Origin: Caprella mutica
Lineage: Eukaryota > Arthropoda > Malacostraca > Amphipoda > Caprellidae
Direction of reading: 5' to 3'
DNA: 64,000 bases
NCBI GenBank assembly: GCA_947561585.1
Contig: CANNZV010000252.1
Location: 1-64,000, forward strand
The position numbers were made by a program, and so were the translations under genes. The notes under the pieces were generated by a model. The model had not been told where the DNA came from. It made no database searches and saw only the letters and a list, made by a program, of their open reading frames with translations. Of the stretch, positions 11,643 to 24,200 are shown in pieces; the first letter of the stretch is position 1; each line of letters opens with the position of its first letter.

Positions 11643-13414
11643 TGTACGTACTGCATGTGTTCCTCTTTTAAAATAGGAGCTCATTCACGGAACTGGTGAC
11701 AAATACATACCCCTAATTACCACTGCAAGTTCTCTATGTTTTATCTCCCATGAAGTAGGTCTCATTTGTTGAAGTGCTTTCGAACCGCAAGTCGTAACTT
11801 TTCTATCTCATTCGAAACTTAATGAGGATTTAGTTACTTTTACTTCTCAGGTTTATGATCAATATAAAAAGGATGGAGTGGGAATAATTATCAGTTAATT
11901 TTTACTTACCGTTACTGATTATTTCTTTAATATGAACATATGTTCCGTTGGTGATATTTACCCTTCTACAGAGGAATAATAATAAAAATGTCCACGAAGA
12001 AGAACATTTCTTTATTTTCATATTGTTTTCAAACTATATGAAAGATGGATTTTGAAGTAACTATTGATATAGCATTACTGTAGCTTCTATTTGTTAGTAC
12101 CATTATTATAATTTATGGTAGTACAACATTGCCCCTTAATTCCTCTCCATTCTCCTTTTCCCCCCTCCATTCAACGCATCTCCTGAGGTTTAATTGACTT
12201 AGCAAGTATAAGCATTTACAGGCATCATCATTTTCCAATGTACATTTTAATATTCGCAATTATTATTCACTGAACATTAAGAAATGGTAAAAAATATAAC
12301 TTTTAATACTTCAGTATTGCATGATGTTTAATATGGAATCGTATGTTTCCATGAAAAAATGAATTACATAATTATTACCTAAATCCTTTAATATCTCGTT
12401 TTCCAATCTATTTAGATATATCACAAACACTCTAACTTGTTCTGATTTAATTGCTTAATCTTTGTAGTAAAGTTTTAGATAAGCTATCTCTTAACTGTTG
12501 TCTCATATCTCCTCTGCTAACTCCACTGAACTCAGTTCTCTGAGTACATTTGTTGTGATAGAAATTAGCATATTGGATCCAATTCTGGCGACAGGCTTGC
12601 AGCAGTACCTTGCAAACAGATGTAAGTGATGCTTGTACGTGAAACCTTTCTAACTTGTCTGCCTGGTCATGCGTGGATACAGCAAAAGACTTATTTTAAT
12701 CTAAAGATGTTAATGGGTATTTAAAGGCAATTAAAATAAGCAATCAATATCGATAGACTATAAGTTGTAGGAGGGAGACTGCTAAAGAATGTACCACAGC
12801 AGAACACTGATATTTGACTTCAATTTTATGCAGGAATGTTCTGGTAAAATATGCAAACAACCTCAGAAGTTTCTCGCAGCTTTTTTGGAGTGAAATAACA
12901 ACATATTTAGAGAAATCGATATCCTAGAAACAATAGATTAAATCACGTCATTAATTACTACATTTATTAATTACCTTTTAAACATTGTTCTGTGGCAATT
13001 ATTTATCAATATTTAACTTTTAAGTTGTGACTTTTTTTACATTTCACCATCAGCAAAACAAATTATTTAGACACTTTGATATACGAAATATCGCGTTTAT
13101 TGATAACAGCGTAAAAATGTGAAAGATATGCTATTTTTGCTAGTATATCCCGAGTGTAGAATGTTCCTTGACGTTGCTGAGATCTGTCTATCGATACACT
13201 TATACTTTACCCGGTAACACTGCCATTACGCAGATAAGGATATGCCAGCTGAAGTCTGTCCGAAATAATCAGGTGTTTCATCACTTGCCAACACCGTGCA
13301 TTAGCCAAGATGTGAAAGAGTGATTAGTTTCTCGAGGTGCAGTACTCTAAAGGACTAAAATAGGTGTAGAATTATCACACAAGTGTCGAGTGGTTGTCTG
13401 CTCTACCAGACGGT
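11643..13414. other. Unique stretch, AT-rich
   Basis: A short piece at about 12566-12621 is open and ends at a donor-like ACAGAT|GTAAGT, but its acceptor is poor. The last 250 bases are richer in G+C than the rest. No gene recognised. Confidence 0.35.
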
Positions 13415-13447
13415 ATGATTTGTCTTCTTTGTCTGCACATCTATTTG
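13415..13447 (+). CDS. Candidate leader exon (weak)
   Basis: ATG at 13415 has a purine at -3 and opens a short hydrophobic stretch, MICLLCLHIYL, ending exactly at a consensus donor TTG|GTAAGT in phase 0. The local sequence is richer in G+C than the flanks and lacks tandem repeats. A hydrophobic start and a phase 0 donor would suit the signal-peptide exon of a secreted protein such as the ADAMTS-like gene 44 kb downstream, but the intervening prodomain exon(s) were not found. The frame stays open upstream of the ATG to a TAG about 50 bases away, so it could also be part of a longer exon. It may be a chance match. Confidence 0.18.
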
Positions 13448-15154
13448 GTAAGTGTATGGGATAGCTCCTGCCAAGCAAATTTATTCATAAACCATATCTT
13501 GTCTTCAAGTTATGCATAAATTACCTCAGAGTTCATCGAATTCGAGTGTAGTTACATATACTTCTATGTGAGTTTGTTTAGACGCTTCTCTAAGTGGCGG
13601 GCATATTACCAATTCATTTGTTTCCAATAGTTTATGTCTAGAACCAGTGTGTACTATACTAATCCAAGCGTTTATATAATAACCCTATGCCAAGAAGGTT
13701 AGGCCTAACAATCGAATTATAACTCGTTTATTTAGACTAGAATAGAGTGAATTAAAAAGTGTAAGCAGGAAATCTAGGAAAATAAACAGATCTCGAGTTC
13801 ACTGAACTGCTAGTCTGGGTATCATTTTTTAGGAATCCTCCTATTTATTGGCGTAACTAATGACTGCTCCATTTAGGCAATGTGACGACAGACAGACTCA
13901 AAGGGAGTGCCTGCCACACACGTCTCTAAACCTACTAGATTAACTAACACCTAAAAGAGATAGGGCCTATCTTGCTCCATCTAAGAGGTAAGGGAATTAT
14001 TCCTCTGTCTCCTTTCAAATGAATAAAGCAAAGGAGTGATTAGAATAGGAGGTAGGTAGGTAGGTAAGTGGCTTGCTTTATTCTATATGAGGCTCTATGA
14101 GGCTTCTTTAAAGGAACGTCTACACAATGTAGGTCATTCACCTATTTATATCTCAGAACTCCTCCCTTAACCTCTTGTCCTTACAAACGGAAAGAACCTC
14201 AAACTAAAATATTTGTGCACCTTTCTAAGGTTTTACGCTAACATTGTCAGTGGAGGATAAAATCTCTTAACATCATTTATTATAATTCAGATAGTTTGTT
14301 TATCTCTCTTTTCTTTGGTCTTATTATTAACTAAACTTTAAGGTATTTCACATTACCAGTTTTTGTGATTTTAATCTGCCTATTGCTCTGATAAATGTAT
14401 GATCTATTATTTAAACTAGTGCATAAACATTAGGTAATTATGTGCGAACACTAGTCTCGAGAGTGTTGAACATATCCTATCTATGTTCGCATTCATTGTC
14501 TGCCCTATTATACCTCTGTCCTTTGTATGAATAATTCATGAATTATGTCTTGACTGAAGATGAATTCAGTAGCGGGTCATAAAGCATCCTAGTTTATTAA
14601 TTCTAAGTACCGATATAACGCGTGTAACTAATTAGTTCACAATTACGTCTTGTTAGAGCAATAGACTTTTACTCTCAGTTATTCAGAGTGAGGCACGACT
14701 ACACAATAAAATAAAGTGGGCATTATGGTGGGTATTATGATAGACTATAGTGGGTAACTAGGTAGCATGGTATGGTAGGCATTATGGGAGACTTCAGTGG
14801 GGATTATGGTATTTTTTTTAGGAGACTTTAGTTGGTAACTAGGTAGCATGCGATACTTATTTTTATCCTATTTTTAAGTTAAAGTATATCATTTAAATAT
14901 GTAAGTTGTGGAACTGAGTACTAACTAAATATTTAAAGTTTTTTTTATCGAAATATCTTTTTCACATTTAGTATTTTCCTAAGTGGTGTTCCTATAGCAA
15001 CGCAGGTCGTCGTTCTAATTAGCAGCTAGTGAAGTGTTTAGACTTTGCTTAGCTAAAGCCTGTAAATAAATAGCGAGTAAATAAATAGAGTAACTAGCTA
15101 GAGAATAATTACTTTACCTATAGGGTTACAGGTAAAGAGGGAAAGGTGATTTCA
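13448..15154. other. Unique stretch
   Basis: Contains a small GTAG run (about 14049-14069) and a loosely duplicated segment with GGGTAACTAGGTAGCATG at about 14753 and a related copy at 14833. No gene recognised. Confidence 0.35.
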
Positions 15155-15317
15155 CCGGTAAAATAACCTGGTAAAATCCATCACAGGTAAATGCTAAATA
15201 CAGTGTTTCACATAAGGTTAGGTTAGCGGTCTGGTTGGGGTTGACTTCAATGGTGACAAAATGTACACTCTACTGAATTTACCTGGGGTGTGATTTAGCG
15301 GGTTATTTTACCTGTAA
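15152..15317. mobile_element. Small inverted-repeat element (MITE-like)
   Basis: A left arm at 15152-15192 (ACCGGTAAAATAACCTGG then CACAGGTAAAT) is matched in inverted form at 15277-15316 (ATTTACCTGGGGTGTG then GGTTATTTTACCTGTA). The arms are about 40 bp and imperfect, with about 85 bp between. Confidence 0.6.
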
Positions 15318-16824
15318 TATACCTTCAGTCACTTTATTGTGAGGGTAATTAGTGACAATGCTTAGAAAGGTGACTAGTCTGAGAGATGAGAATAGAAGAG
15401 ACAATTGGATGAAGAGTCTCCAGTGTCCAGATCTGTCATTAACAATACCTTAGTATGATATAAACCTATTAACACTAGTTCTAGAAAATGTAAATGTATT
15501 ATTATGATGTTTATCTTATCATTATATAAAAATCTCGCAACTTTCCTATGTAAATATCTTAAACAAGAATGCCTATTTTTAGTAAAATGTTGAGGCTTCT
15601 TCTTCTCAGCTTAATAATCCAAATAGTTATATGGTAAGTTGGTTGGTGTTGGTAGTGTAAAAGTAGCTGTAGATCCACACTGAACACTTGCAGAGTCATG
15701 GAGAGTGCTGTCTTTATTTGGGTATTACTTCACCTCTCCAATAATAAAAACAAGTCATTTTGAAATCAAATCTCAGCACATCTTTACTCAATAAAGAATT
15801 CTAGTAGATTTTGTTATCGGTTCAAATATAAGCTTTAAATTTAAAACTTTAAGATTTTAAATAATCATATTTCTACAAATCTTACCAGGCAACTGCCACT
15901 ATGAATTACATGAACAAGTCAGCATGTAAATTATTCTTAATTGACCTTTGTACATTTTGGCTGTAACTCTTATAAAAGGAAGTGCTAACTGAGTGTACTG
16001 GGAAGCTATTGACGAGCTGCAGACCGAGAGCTACTTAGCACTATCTTCTAAACAAACCGATGAAGCGGAACCTTCTGACGGATAACTGACATAATTAGCC
16101 TTGCTTCTTATACAGAGCTTGAGGTGAAAAACACAGCTTATTTACTCCTCACCATTAAAATGGCAGCCTTTTTTCAGCAGCAGTGAAATTCCTCGAGGTT
16201 GATTTCGTCGACAGAATCTCTTGCTCTTCATTTTAAGAGTTCAACAAACCTTTCCAGAGTATATTTACAGCCTATTATAAATATTTATCTCTACTTGCTA
16301 GTATAATTCTTGTTTAATTCACAAAGAATCTAATTGTTATCGCTAATCTTCTTAATTTTGGGCCGTTCATTTTTATCTGCCGGTCAATGTTACTCTTAGT
16401 TGAGGGACTTTAAATTATACACTTCTGAAACTAAAGGAAAAATTGCTACTCATTTTTCGATATAAGAAGAACTGTTCATTCTATTTGGTATAAACACATC
16501 TTTTTATTTTCATATTTTTTATCATTTTGAAGGCAAAGAAATATTGTTGTGGAAGGTATCACAATTGTTCAAATTGTTAAATAATTAACAATGAAAACAC
16601 AACCGTCCTTTTTGTTTTCAATTATTTGTTAGCTATTTAGTGAACCGAAATAATTACTATAGCGGCCTCTTGCTTCTTTTGGGGACAGTAGAGTATTTTG
16701 CGTCATAAGATATCCTTATCTGAAACTAACTAAAGTTCCAGAGATGAGATAATGCAGAGAGAGAGATGAGAAAGTGGTATAAGATGAGATAGAGTAAGTT
16801 ATATACATAGAGTAAGATAGGAAA
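15318..16824. other. Unique AT-rich stretch
   Basis: No gene or structured repeat recognised. Confidence 0.4.
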
Positions 16825-16925
16825 TATGAGATGTTATAAGTTATATAATATGAGATGGTATAAGTTATATAATATGAGATGGTATAAGTTATATAATATG
16901 AGATGGTATAAGTTATATAATAGAA
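16825..16925. repeat. Short tandem repeat, 24-bp unit, about 4 copies
   Basis: Unit ATGAGATGGTATAAGTTATA plus TAAT. Confidence 0.93.
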
Positions 16926-18269
16926 GATAGTGTCCGTATTAGGTGTCTTATCTGCCTGATAGAACTGTTCAAATAGACACATTAGTTGGTATCAATAAAA
17001 ATTATTAGTAATGAATGATTACTTTATGATGATCAATTTTATACAGTTATTTTTAACTATTATTACAGTTACAGTCTTTCATAAATGATTTACTTGCTTT
17101 TTCTCTCCATGTGAAGGAGCATAGCATAAATTCAGTGTCGGTTTACCACTAACTGTACGAGTATGTTGTGGCAATAAATAAATAGCAATCTATCACCAGA
17201 TTAACTTTAATGCTATTTATAGATTCTTTGAACGAGTTCGGCTCCTACCCATTGACAATTTATGTACCTTTTTGTAGCAGTTAAACTTGAGCTCAATTTA
17301 GGAAATTGAAAGTGTTTAAATTGTGTGATTCTTTCGGTGTTATTTGCTGACTCTGTTGATGAATTTTGAAATATTTCGCTACGAGAGATAGAACAACACA
17401 TACTGTCCATTCATATCGTATAAAGGACATCTTTCTACCAAATTGCACTGCGGAAGCCAGTATATTAGTAATTAATAGTACTCAATTAGTATTTTTTTTC
17501 GTCTTTGGGTTGGACGTATGGAACAATCTAGCGTACAAAAAGTAGATCTCTATTATAGACTTTGCCATAAAATGCACCACTCACCTCTATGCAAAAAATG
17601 CCTAATTGCAGGTATTGAGGGGAATTTCGTATGCCAATTGTAGCAGAGTGGACAATTAAGTTATCAGTTTTATATGGTCTGAGCTAATGACTAGTGTGCT
17701 CTAACACTAATGGTTATACTGCATCCAATGAAGCGATTCACATAATTGCTACAATTAACGTTTTGGAAAAGTGGTACAGAGCCATTTTTAAACTTATCTT
17801 GAAGAGACTTTTTTGCGCAACTTTTGAATGACTTTTATTAGGCTATGGAAATAAAAGTGTAGATGTTGCCTTTTTTTGTTTATGTTACAAGTTGTAATAG
17901 TGGGAAATATATATGGAATAGTTACTGTTCGAGATGTACTTTCTTCCAAAAAAAATTAATTTCGTATGTTTTGAAATGAATATGTTTAAATTTTGATGTA
18001 AATTTTAGTTTTTACATTTGTGCTTTTTGTAAATGGTTTGGCAACTCAATTTGAATTTTATTCATAGAACTTAGAAATGTAAACTTTTTATTTTTTATTA
18101 ATTATTTTATGTTTTCTGTGTTCATAATCATAGAATTAAAAGAATAATTCTTGAGTTTTTATCTTTTCTTTATTGAAGTCCTTTGCTTACTGCAATAACT
18201 TATAGGACCTCAGAGTAAGAAAATGGTTACAGATGCGATTGTGAGCCTTGAACCTCTTGCTTTTCCTAC
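16926..18269. other. Unique AT-rich stretch
   Basis: Only chance-length frames. No gene recognised. Confidence 0.4.
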
Positions 18270-19617
18270 CTCTAGTGAGACAGTTTCTTCTCTAGTGAGA
18301 CAGTTTCTTCTCCAGTGAGACAGTTTCTTCTCTAGTGAGACAGTTTCTTCTCTAGTGAGACAGTTTCTTCTCTAGTGAGACAGTTTCTTCTCTAGTGAGA
18401 CAGTTTCTTCTCTAGTGAGACAGTTTCTTCTCTAGTGAGACAGTTTCTTCTCTAGTGAGACAGTTTCTTCTCTAGTGAGACAGTTTCTTCTCTAGTGAGA
18501 CAGTTTCTTCTCTAGTGAGACAGTTTCTTCTCTAGTGAGACAGTTTCTTCTCTAGTGAGACAGTTTCTTCTCTAGTGAGACAGTTTCTTCTCTAGTGAGA
18601 CAGTTTCTTCTCTGGTGAGACAGTTTCTTCTCTAGTGAGACAGTTTCTTCTCTAGTGAGACAGTTTCTTCTCTAGTGAGACAGTTTCTTCTCTGGTGAGA
18701 CAGTTTCTTCTCTGGTGAGACAGTTTCTTCTCTAGTGAGACAGTTTCTTCTCTAGTGAGACAGTTTCTTCTCTAGTGAGACAGTTTCTTCTCTAGTGAGA
18801 CAGTTTCTTCTCTAGTGAGACAGTTTCTTCTCCAGTGAGACAGTTTCTTCTCTGGTGAGACAGTTTCTTCTCTGGTGAGACAGTTTCTTCTCTAGTGAGA
18901 CAGTTTCTTCTCTAGTGAGACAGTTTCTTCTCTAGTGAGACAGTTTCTTCTCTAGTGAGACAGTTTCTTCTCTACTGAGACAGTTTCTTCTCTAGTGAGA
19001 CAGTTTCTTCTCTAGTGAGACAGTTTCTTCTCTAGTGAGACAGTTTCTTCTCTAGTGAGACAGTTTCTTCTCTAGTGAGACAGTTTCTTCTCTAGTGAGA
19101 CAGTTTCTTCTCTAGTGAGACAGTTTCTTCTCTAGTGAGACAGTTTCCTCTCTAGTGAGACAGTTTCTTCTCTAGTGAGACAGTTTCTTCTCTAGTGAGA
19201 CAGTTTCTTTTCTAGTGAGACAGTTTCTTCTCTAGTGAGACAGTTTCTTCTCTAGTGAGACAGTTTCTTCTCTAGTGAGACAGTTTCTTCTCTAGTGAGA
19301 CAGTTTCTTCTCTAGTGACACAGTTTCTTCTCTAGTGACACAGTTTCTTCTCTAGTGAGACAGTTTCTTCTCTAGTGAGACAGTTTCTTCTCTAGTGACA
19401 CAGTTTCTTCTCTAGTGACACAGTTTCTTCTCTAGTGAGACAGTTTCTTCTCTAGTGAGACAGTTTCTTCTATAGTGAGACAGTTTCTTCTCTAGTGAGA
19501 CAGTTTCTTCTCCAGTGAGACAGTTTCTTCTCTAGTGAGACAGTTTCTTCTCTAATGAGACAGTTTCTTCTCTAGTGAGACAGTTTCTTCTCCAGTGAGA
19601 CAGTTTCTTCTCTAATG
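18270..19617. repeat. Minisatellite, 20-bp unit, about 67 copies
   Basis: Unit CAGTTTCTTCTCTAGTGAGA, extremely uniform with no indels: copies stay in exact 20-bp register for over 1.3 kb. Variants are single-base (CTGGTG, CCAGTG, GTGACA) and tend to sit in neighbouring pairs. Confidence 0.98.
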
Positions 19618-20355
19618 AAGCTATTTGTTAGGACAATTATTCCTAAGTTCTCTATTTTCTCACCGTAAGGTCAGGGCCTCAAAGTTAACCCCATTAAAAT
19701 AATTACCTGCTGTGGTTAAAAATGTGGTCAATTTTGTCAATCATTGAATTTTCCATTGGAAGTCATCGCTGTGAAGACTTTTGTGAAGGGCATTTTAAAT
19801 AATTAGAGTTGAAAGTAAAATGTCCGTGCATGATAAACAATTAATTGATTAATGTGAAATAGGAAAATTCTGAATATAAAAAATATGAAATCTTTAAAAT
19901 TGAATGCTGTTCTTTTCCTTGCAAGCAACATTACTTATAATTTCTCCTCCCTTGTTTCGTTTTTCTATTGCCTTTCTATAGCCGTAATATATCACTATAA
20001 TATCAGGCTGTTCAGGGGACACTTTTCATTGTAAATATAGTTCAGGGGACTACACATAGTCTCAATGGAATTAATCATGAGGAATAAAACTGTAGCGCTA
20101 AATAAATTCATGTCTACTGCCAATTAAGTGAACAATTTATTTTCCTAAAATGTGATAAAAGTGCATACAATTTATATGGTTATTAAATGGTACTAAACAA
20201 TTTGTCTATCTTCATTTTATATTATAAATTGCATGGAAAAAAGTAATCGGTGTGCAATTTACCTACATTCTTTTTTTAGACCAAATTCGTTCTTCAAAAC
20301 ATAAACTGTAAATTCTCATGGCAATAATTTACAATTTTCTTATGATACTCCTCAA
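19618..20355. other. Unique AT-rich stretch
   Basis: No gene recognised. Confidence 0.4.
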
Positions 20356-21022
20356 TTACTCCGTATTAATTATAGGTAGTACTATTTATTGCATTAGTTA
20401 CTCCATATTAATTATAGGTAGTACTATTTATTGCATTAGTTACTCCATATTAATTATAGATAGTACTATTTATTGCATTAGTTACTCCATATTAATTATA
20501 GGTAGTACTATTTATTGCATTAGTTACTCCATATTAATTATAGGTACTACTATTTATTGCATTAGTTACTCCATATTAATTATAGGTAGTACTATTTATT
20601 GCATTAGTTACTCCATATTAATTATAGGTAGTACTATTTATTGCATTAGTTACTCCATATTAATTATAGGTAGTACTATTTATTGCATTAGTTACTCCAT
20701 ATTAATTATAGGTACTACTATTTATTGCATTAGTTACTCCATATTAATTATAGGTAGTACTATTTATTGCATTAGTTACTCCATATTAATTATAGGTAGT
20801 ACTATTTATTGCATTAGTTACTCCATATTAATTATAGGTAGTACTATTTATTGCATTAGTTACTCCATATTAATTATAGGTAGTACTATTTATTGCATTA
20901 GTTACTCCATATTAATTATAGGTAGTACTATTTATTGCATTAGTTACTCCATATTAATTATAGGTAGTACTATTTATTGCATTAGTTACTCCATATTAAT
21001 TATAGGTAGTACTATTTATTGC
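20356..21022. repeat. Minisatellite, 42-bp unit, about 16 copies
   Basis: Unit TTACTCCATATTAATTATAG, GTAGTACTATTTATTGCATT, AG. Near-identical copies; rare GGTACTAC variant in two copies. The frame stays open on the plus strand as an artefact of the period. Confidence 0.97.
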
Positions 21023-21265
21023 AGATCACTTAGACCAGTTGATGATAGTGTGAACAAATTTTCTTTAGTCTTAGAATCTATGTTCTATAGGAATAAAAGA
21101 AAAACATAAATGAAAACTGATGCCCATTTTATGGCAGACTGAACAAAAATTAGTTCACTATAGACTCATAGAGGCTACTTCCTCACTCAGAACGCTACGT
21201 TCACTATATAGGATTTCAATATAGAGGAGTTGTACTGCATCTAAAAGGTATGTGATTTTTTCCTT

Positions 21266-24200
21266 TATCAGTGGTGTGTTTAGAACTGATAAGGAAGTCT
21301 CAGTGTTATCAGTGGTGTGTTTAGAACTGATAAGGAAGTCTCAGTGTTATCAGTGGTGTGTTTAGAACTGATAAGGAAGTCTCAGTGTTATCAGTGGTGT
21401 GTTTAGAACTGATAAGGAAGTCTCAGTGTTATCAGTGGTGTGTTTAGAACTGATAAGGAAGTCTCAGTGTTATCAGTGGTGTGTTTAGAACTGATAAGGA
21501 AGTCTCAGTGTTATCAGTGCTGTGTTTAGAACTGATAAGGAAGTCTCAGTGTTATCAGTGGTGTGATTAGAACTGATAAGGAAGTCTCAGTGTTATCAGT
21601 GGTGTGTTTAGAACTGATAAGGAAGTCTCAGTGTTATCAGTGGTGTGTTTAGAACTGATAAGGAAGTCTCAGTGTTATCAGTGGTGTGTTTAGAACTGAT
21701 AAGAAAGTCTCAGTGTTATCAGTGGTGTGTTTAGAACTGATAAGGAAGTCTCAGTGTTATCAGTGGTGTGTTTAGAACTGATAAGGAAGTCTCAGTGTTA
21801 TCAGTGGTGTGTTTAGAACTGATAAGGAAGTCTCAGTGTTATCAGTGGTGTGTTTAGAACTGATAAGGAAGTCTCAGTGTTATCAGTGGTGTGTTTAGAA
21901 CTGATAAGGAAGTCTCAGTGTTATCAGTGGTGTGTTTAGAACTGATAAGGAAGTCTCAGTGTTATCAGTGGTGTGTTTAGAACTGATAAGGAAGTCTCAG
22001 TGTTATCAGTGGTGTGTTTAGAACTGATAAGGAAGTCTCAGTGTTATCAGTGGTGTGATTAGAACTGATAAGGAAGTCTCAGTGTTATCAGTGGTGTGTT
22101 TAGAACTGATAAGGAAGTCTCAGTGTTATCAGTGGTGTGTTTAGAACTGATAAGGAAGTCTCAGTGTTATCAGTGCTGTGTTTAGAACTGATAAGGAAGT
22201 CTCAGTGTTATCAGTGCTGTGTTTAGAACTGATAAGGAAGTCTCAGTGTTATCAGTGCTGTGTTTAGAACTGATAAGGAAGTCTCAGTGTTATCAGTGGT
22301 GTGTTTAGAACTGATAAGGAAGTCTCAGTGTTATCAGTGGTGTGATTAGAACTGATAAGGAAGTCTCAGTGTTATCAGTGCTGTGTTTAGAACTGATAAG
22401 GAAGTCTCAGTGTTATCAGTTGTGTGTTTAGAACTGATAAGGAAGTCTCAGTGTTATCAGTGGTGTGATTAGAACTGATAAGGAAGTCTCAGTGTTATCA
22501 GTGCTGTGTTTAGAACTGATAAGGAAGTCTCAGTGTTATCAGTGGTGTGTTTAGAACTGATAAGGAAGTCTCAGTGTTATCAGTGGTGTGTTTAGAACTG
22601 ATAAGGAAGTCTCAGTGTTATCAGTGGTGTGATTAGAACTGATAAGGAAGTCTCAGTGTTATCAGTGCTGTGTTTAGAACTGATAAGGAAGTCTCAGTGT
22701 TATCAGTGGTGTGTTTAGAACTGATAAGGAAGTCTCAGTGTTATCAGTGGTGTGTTTAGAACTGATAAGGAAGTCTCAGTGTTATCAGTGGTGTGTTTAG
22801 AACTGATAAGGAAGTCTCAGTGTTATCAGTGGTGTGTTTAGAACTGATAAGGAAGTCTCAGTGTTATCAGTGGTGTGTTTAGAACTGATAAGGAAGTCTC
22901 AGTGTTATCAGTGCTGTGTTTAGAACTGATAAGGAAGTCTCAGTGTTATCAGTGGTGTGTTTAGAACTGATAAGGAAGTCTCAGTGTTATCAGTGGTGTG
23001 ATTAGAACTGATAAGGAAGTCTCAGTGTTATCAGTGCTGTGTTTAGAACTGATAAGGAAGTCTCAGTGTTATCAGTGGTGTGTTTAGAACTGATAAGGAA
23101 GTCTCAGTGTTATCAGTGCTGTGTTTAGAACTGATAAGGAAGTCTCAGTGTTATCAGTGCTGTGTTTAGAACTGATAAGGAAGTCTCAGTGTTATCAGTG
23201 GTGTGTTTAGAACTGATAAGGAAGTCTCAGTGTTATCAGTGGTGTGTTTAGAACTGATAAGAAAGTCTCAGTGTTATCAGTGGTGTGTTTAGAACTGATA
23301 AGGAAGTCTCAGTGTTATCAGTGGTGTGTTTAGAACTGATAAGGAAGTCTCAGTGTTATCAGTGGTGTGTTTAGAACTGATAAGGAAGTCTCAGTGTTAT
23401 CAGTGGTGTGTTTAGAACTGATAAGGAAGTCTCAGTGTTATCAGTGCTGTGTTTAGAACTGATAAGGAAGTCTCAGTGTTATCAGTGCTGTGTTTAGAAC
23501 TGATAAGGAAGTCTCAGTGTTATCAGTGGTGTGTTTAGAACTGATAAGGAAGTCTCAGTGTTATCAGTGGTGTGTTTAGAACTGATAAGGAAGTCTCAGT
23601 GTTATCAGTGCTGTGTTTAGAACTGATAAGGAAGTCTCAGTGTTATCAGTGGTGTGATTAGAACTGATAAGGAAGTCTCAGTGTTATCAGTGCTGTGTTT
23701 AGAACTGATAAGGAAGTCTCAGTGTTATCAGTGGTGTGATTAGAACTGATAAGGAAGTCTCAGTGTTATCAGTGCTGTGTTTAGAACTGATAAGGAAGTC
23801 TCAGTGTTATCAGTGGTGTGTTTAGAACTGATAAGGAAGTCTCAGTGTTATCAGTGGTGTGTTTAGAACTGATAAGGAAGTCTCAGTGTTATCAGTGGTG
23901 TGATTAGAACTGATAAGGAAGTCTCAGTGTTATCAGTGGTGTGTTTAGAACTGATAAGGAAGTCTCAGTGTTATCAGTGGTGTGATTAGAACTGATAAGG
24001 AAGTCTCAGTGTTATCAGTGGTGTGTTTAGAACTGATAAGGAAGTCTCAGTGTTATCAGTGGTGTGTTTAGAACTGATAAGGAAGTCTCAGTGTTATCAG
24101 TGCTGTGTTTAGAACTGATAAGGAAGTCTCAGTGTTATCAGTGCTGTGTTTAGAACTGATAAGGAAGTCTCAGTGTTATCAGTGGTGTGTTTAGAACTGA

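Noticed and set aside
10251..11684. Frames of 350-470 codons on both strands
   Set aside because: Explained by the 29-bp and 27-bp arrays; no signal peptide, unique region or splice context.
12566..12621. Possible small exon ending at ACAGAT|GTAAGT
   Set aside because: Acceptor lacks a pyrimidine tract, and 18 codons give no recognisable similarity.
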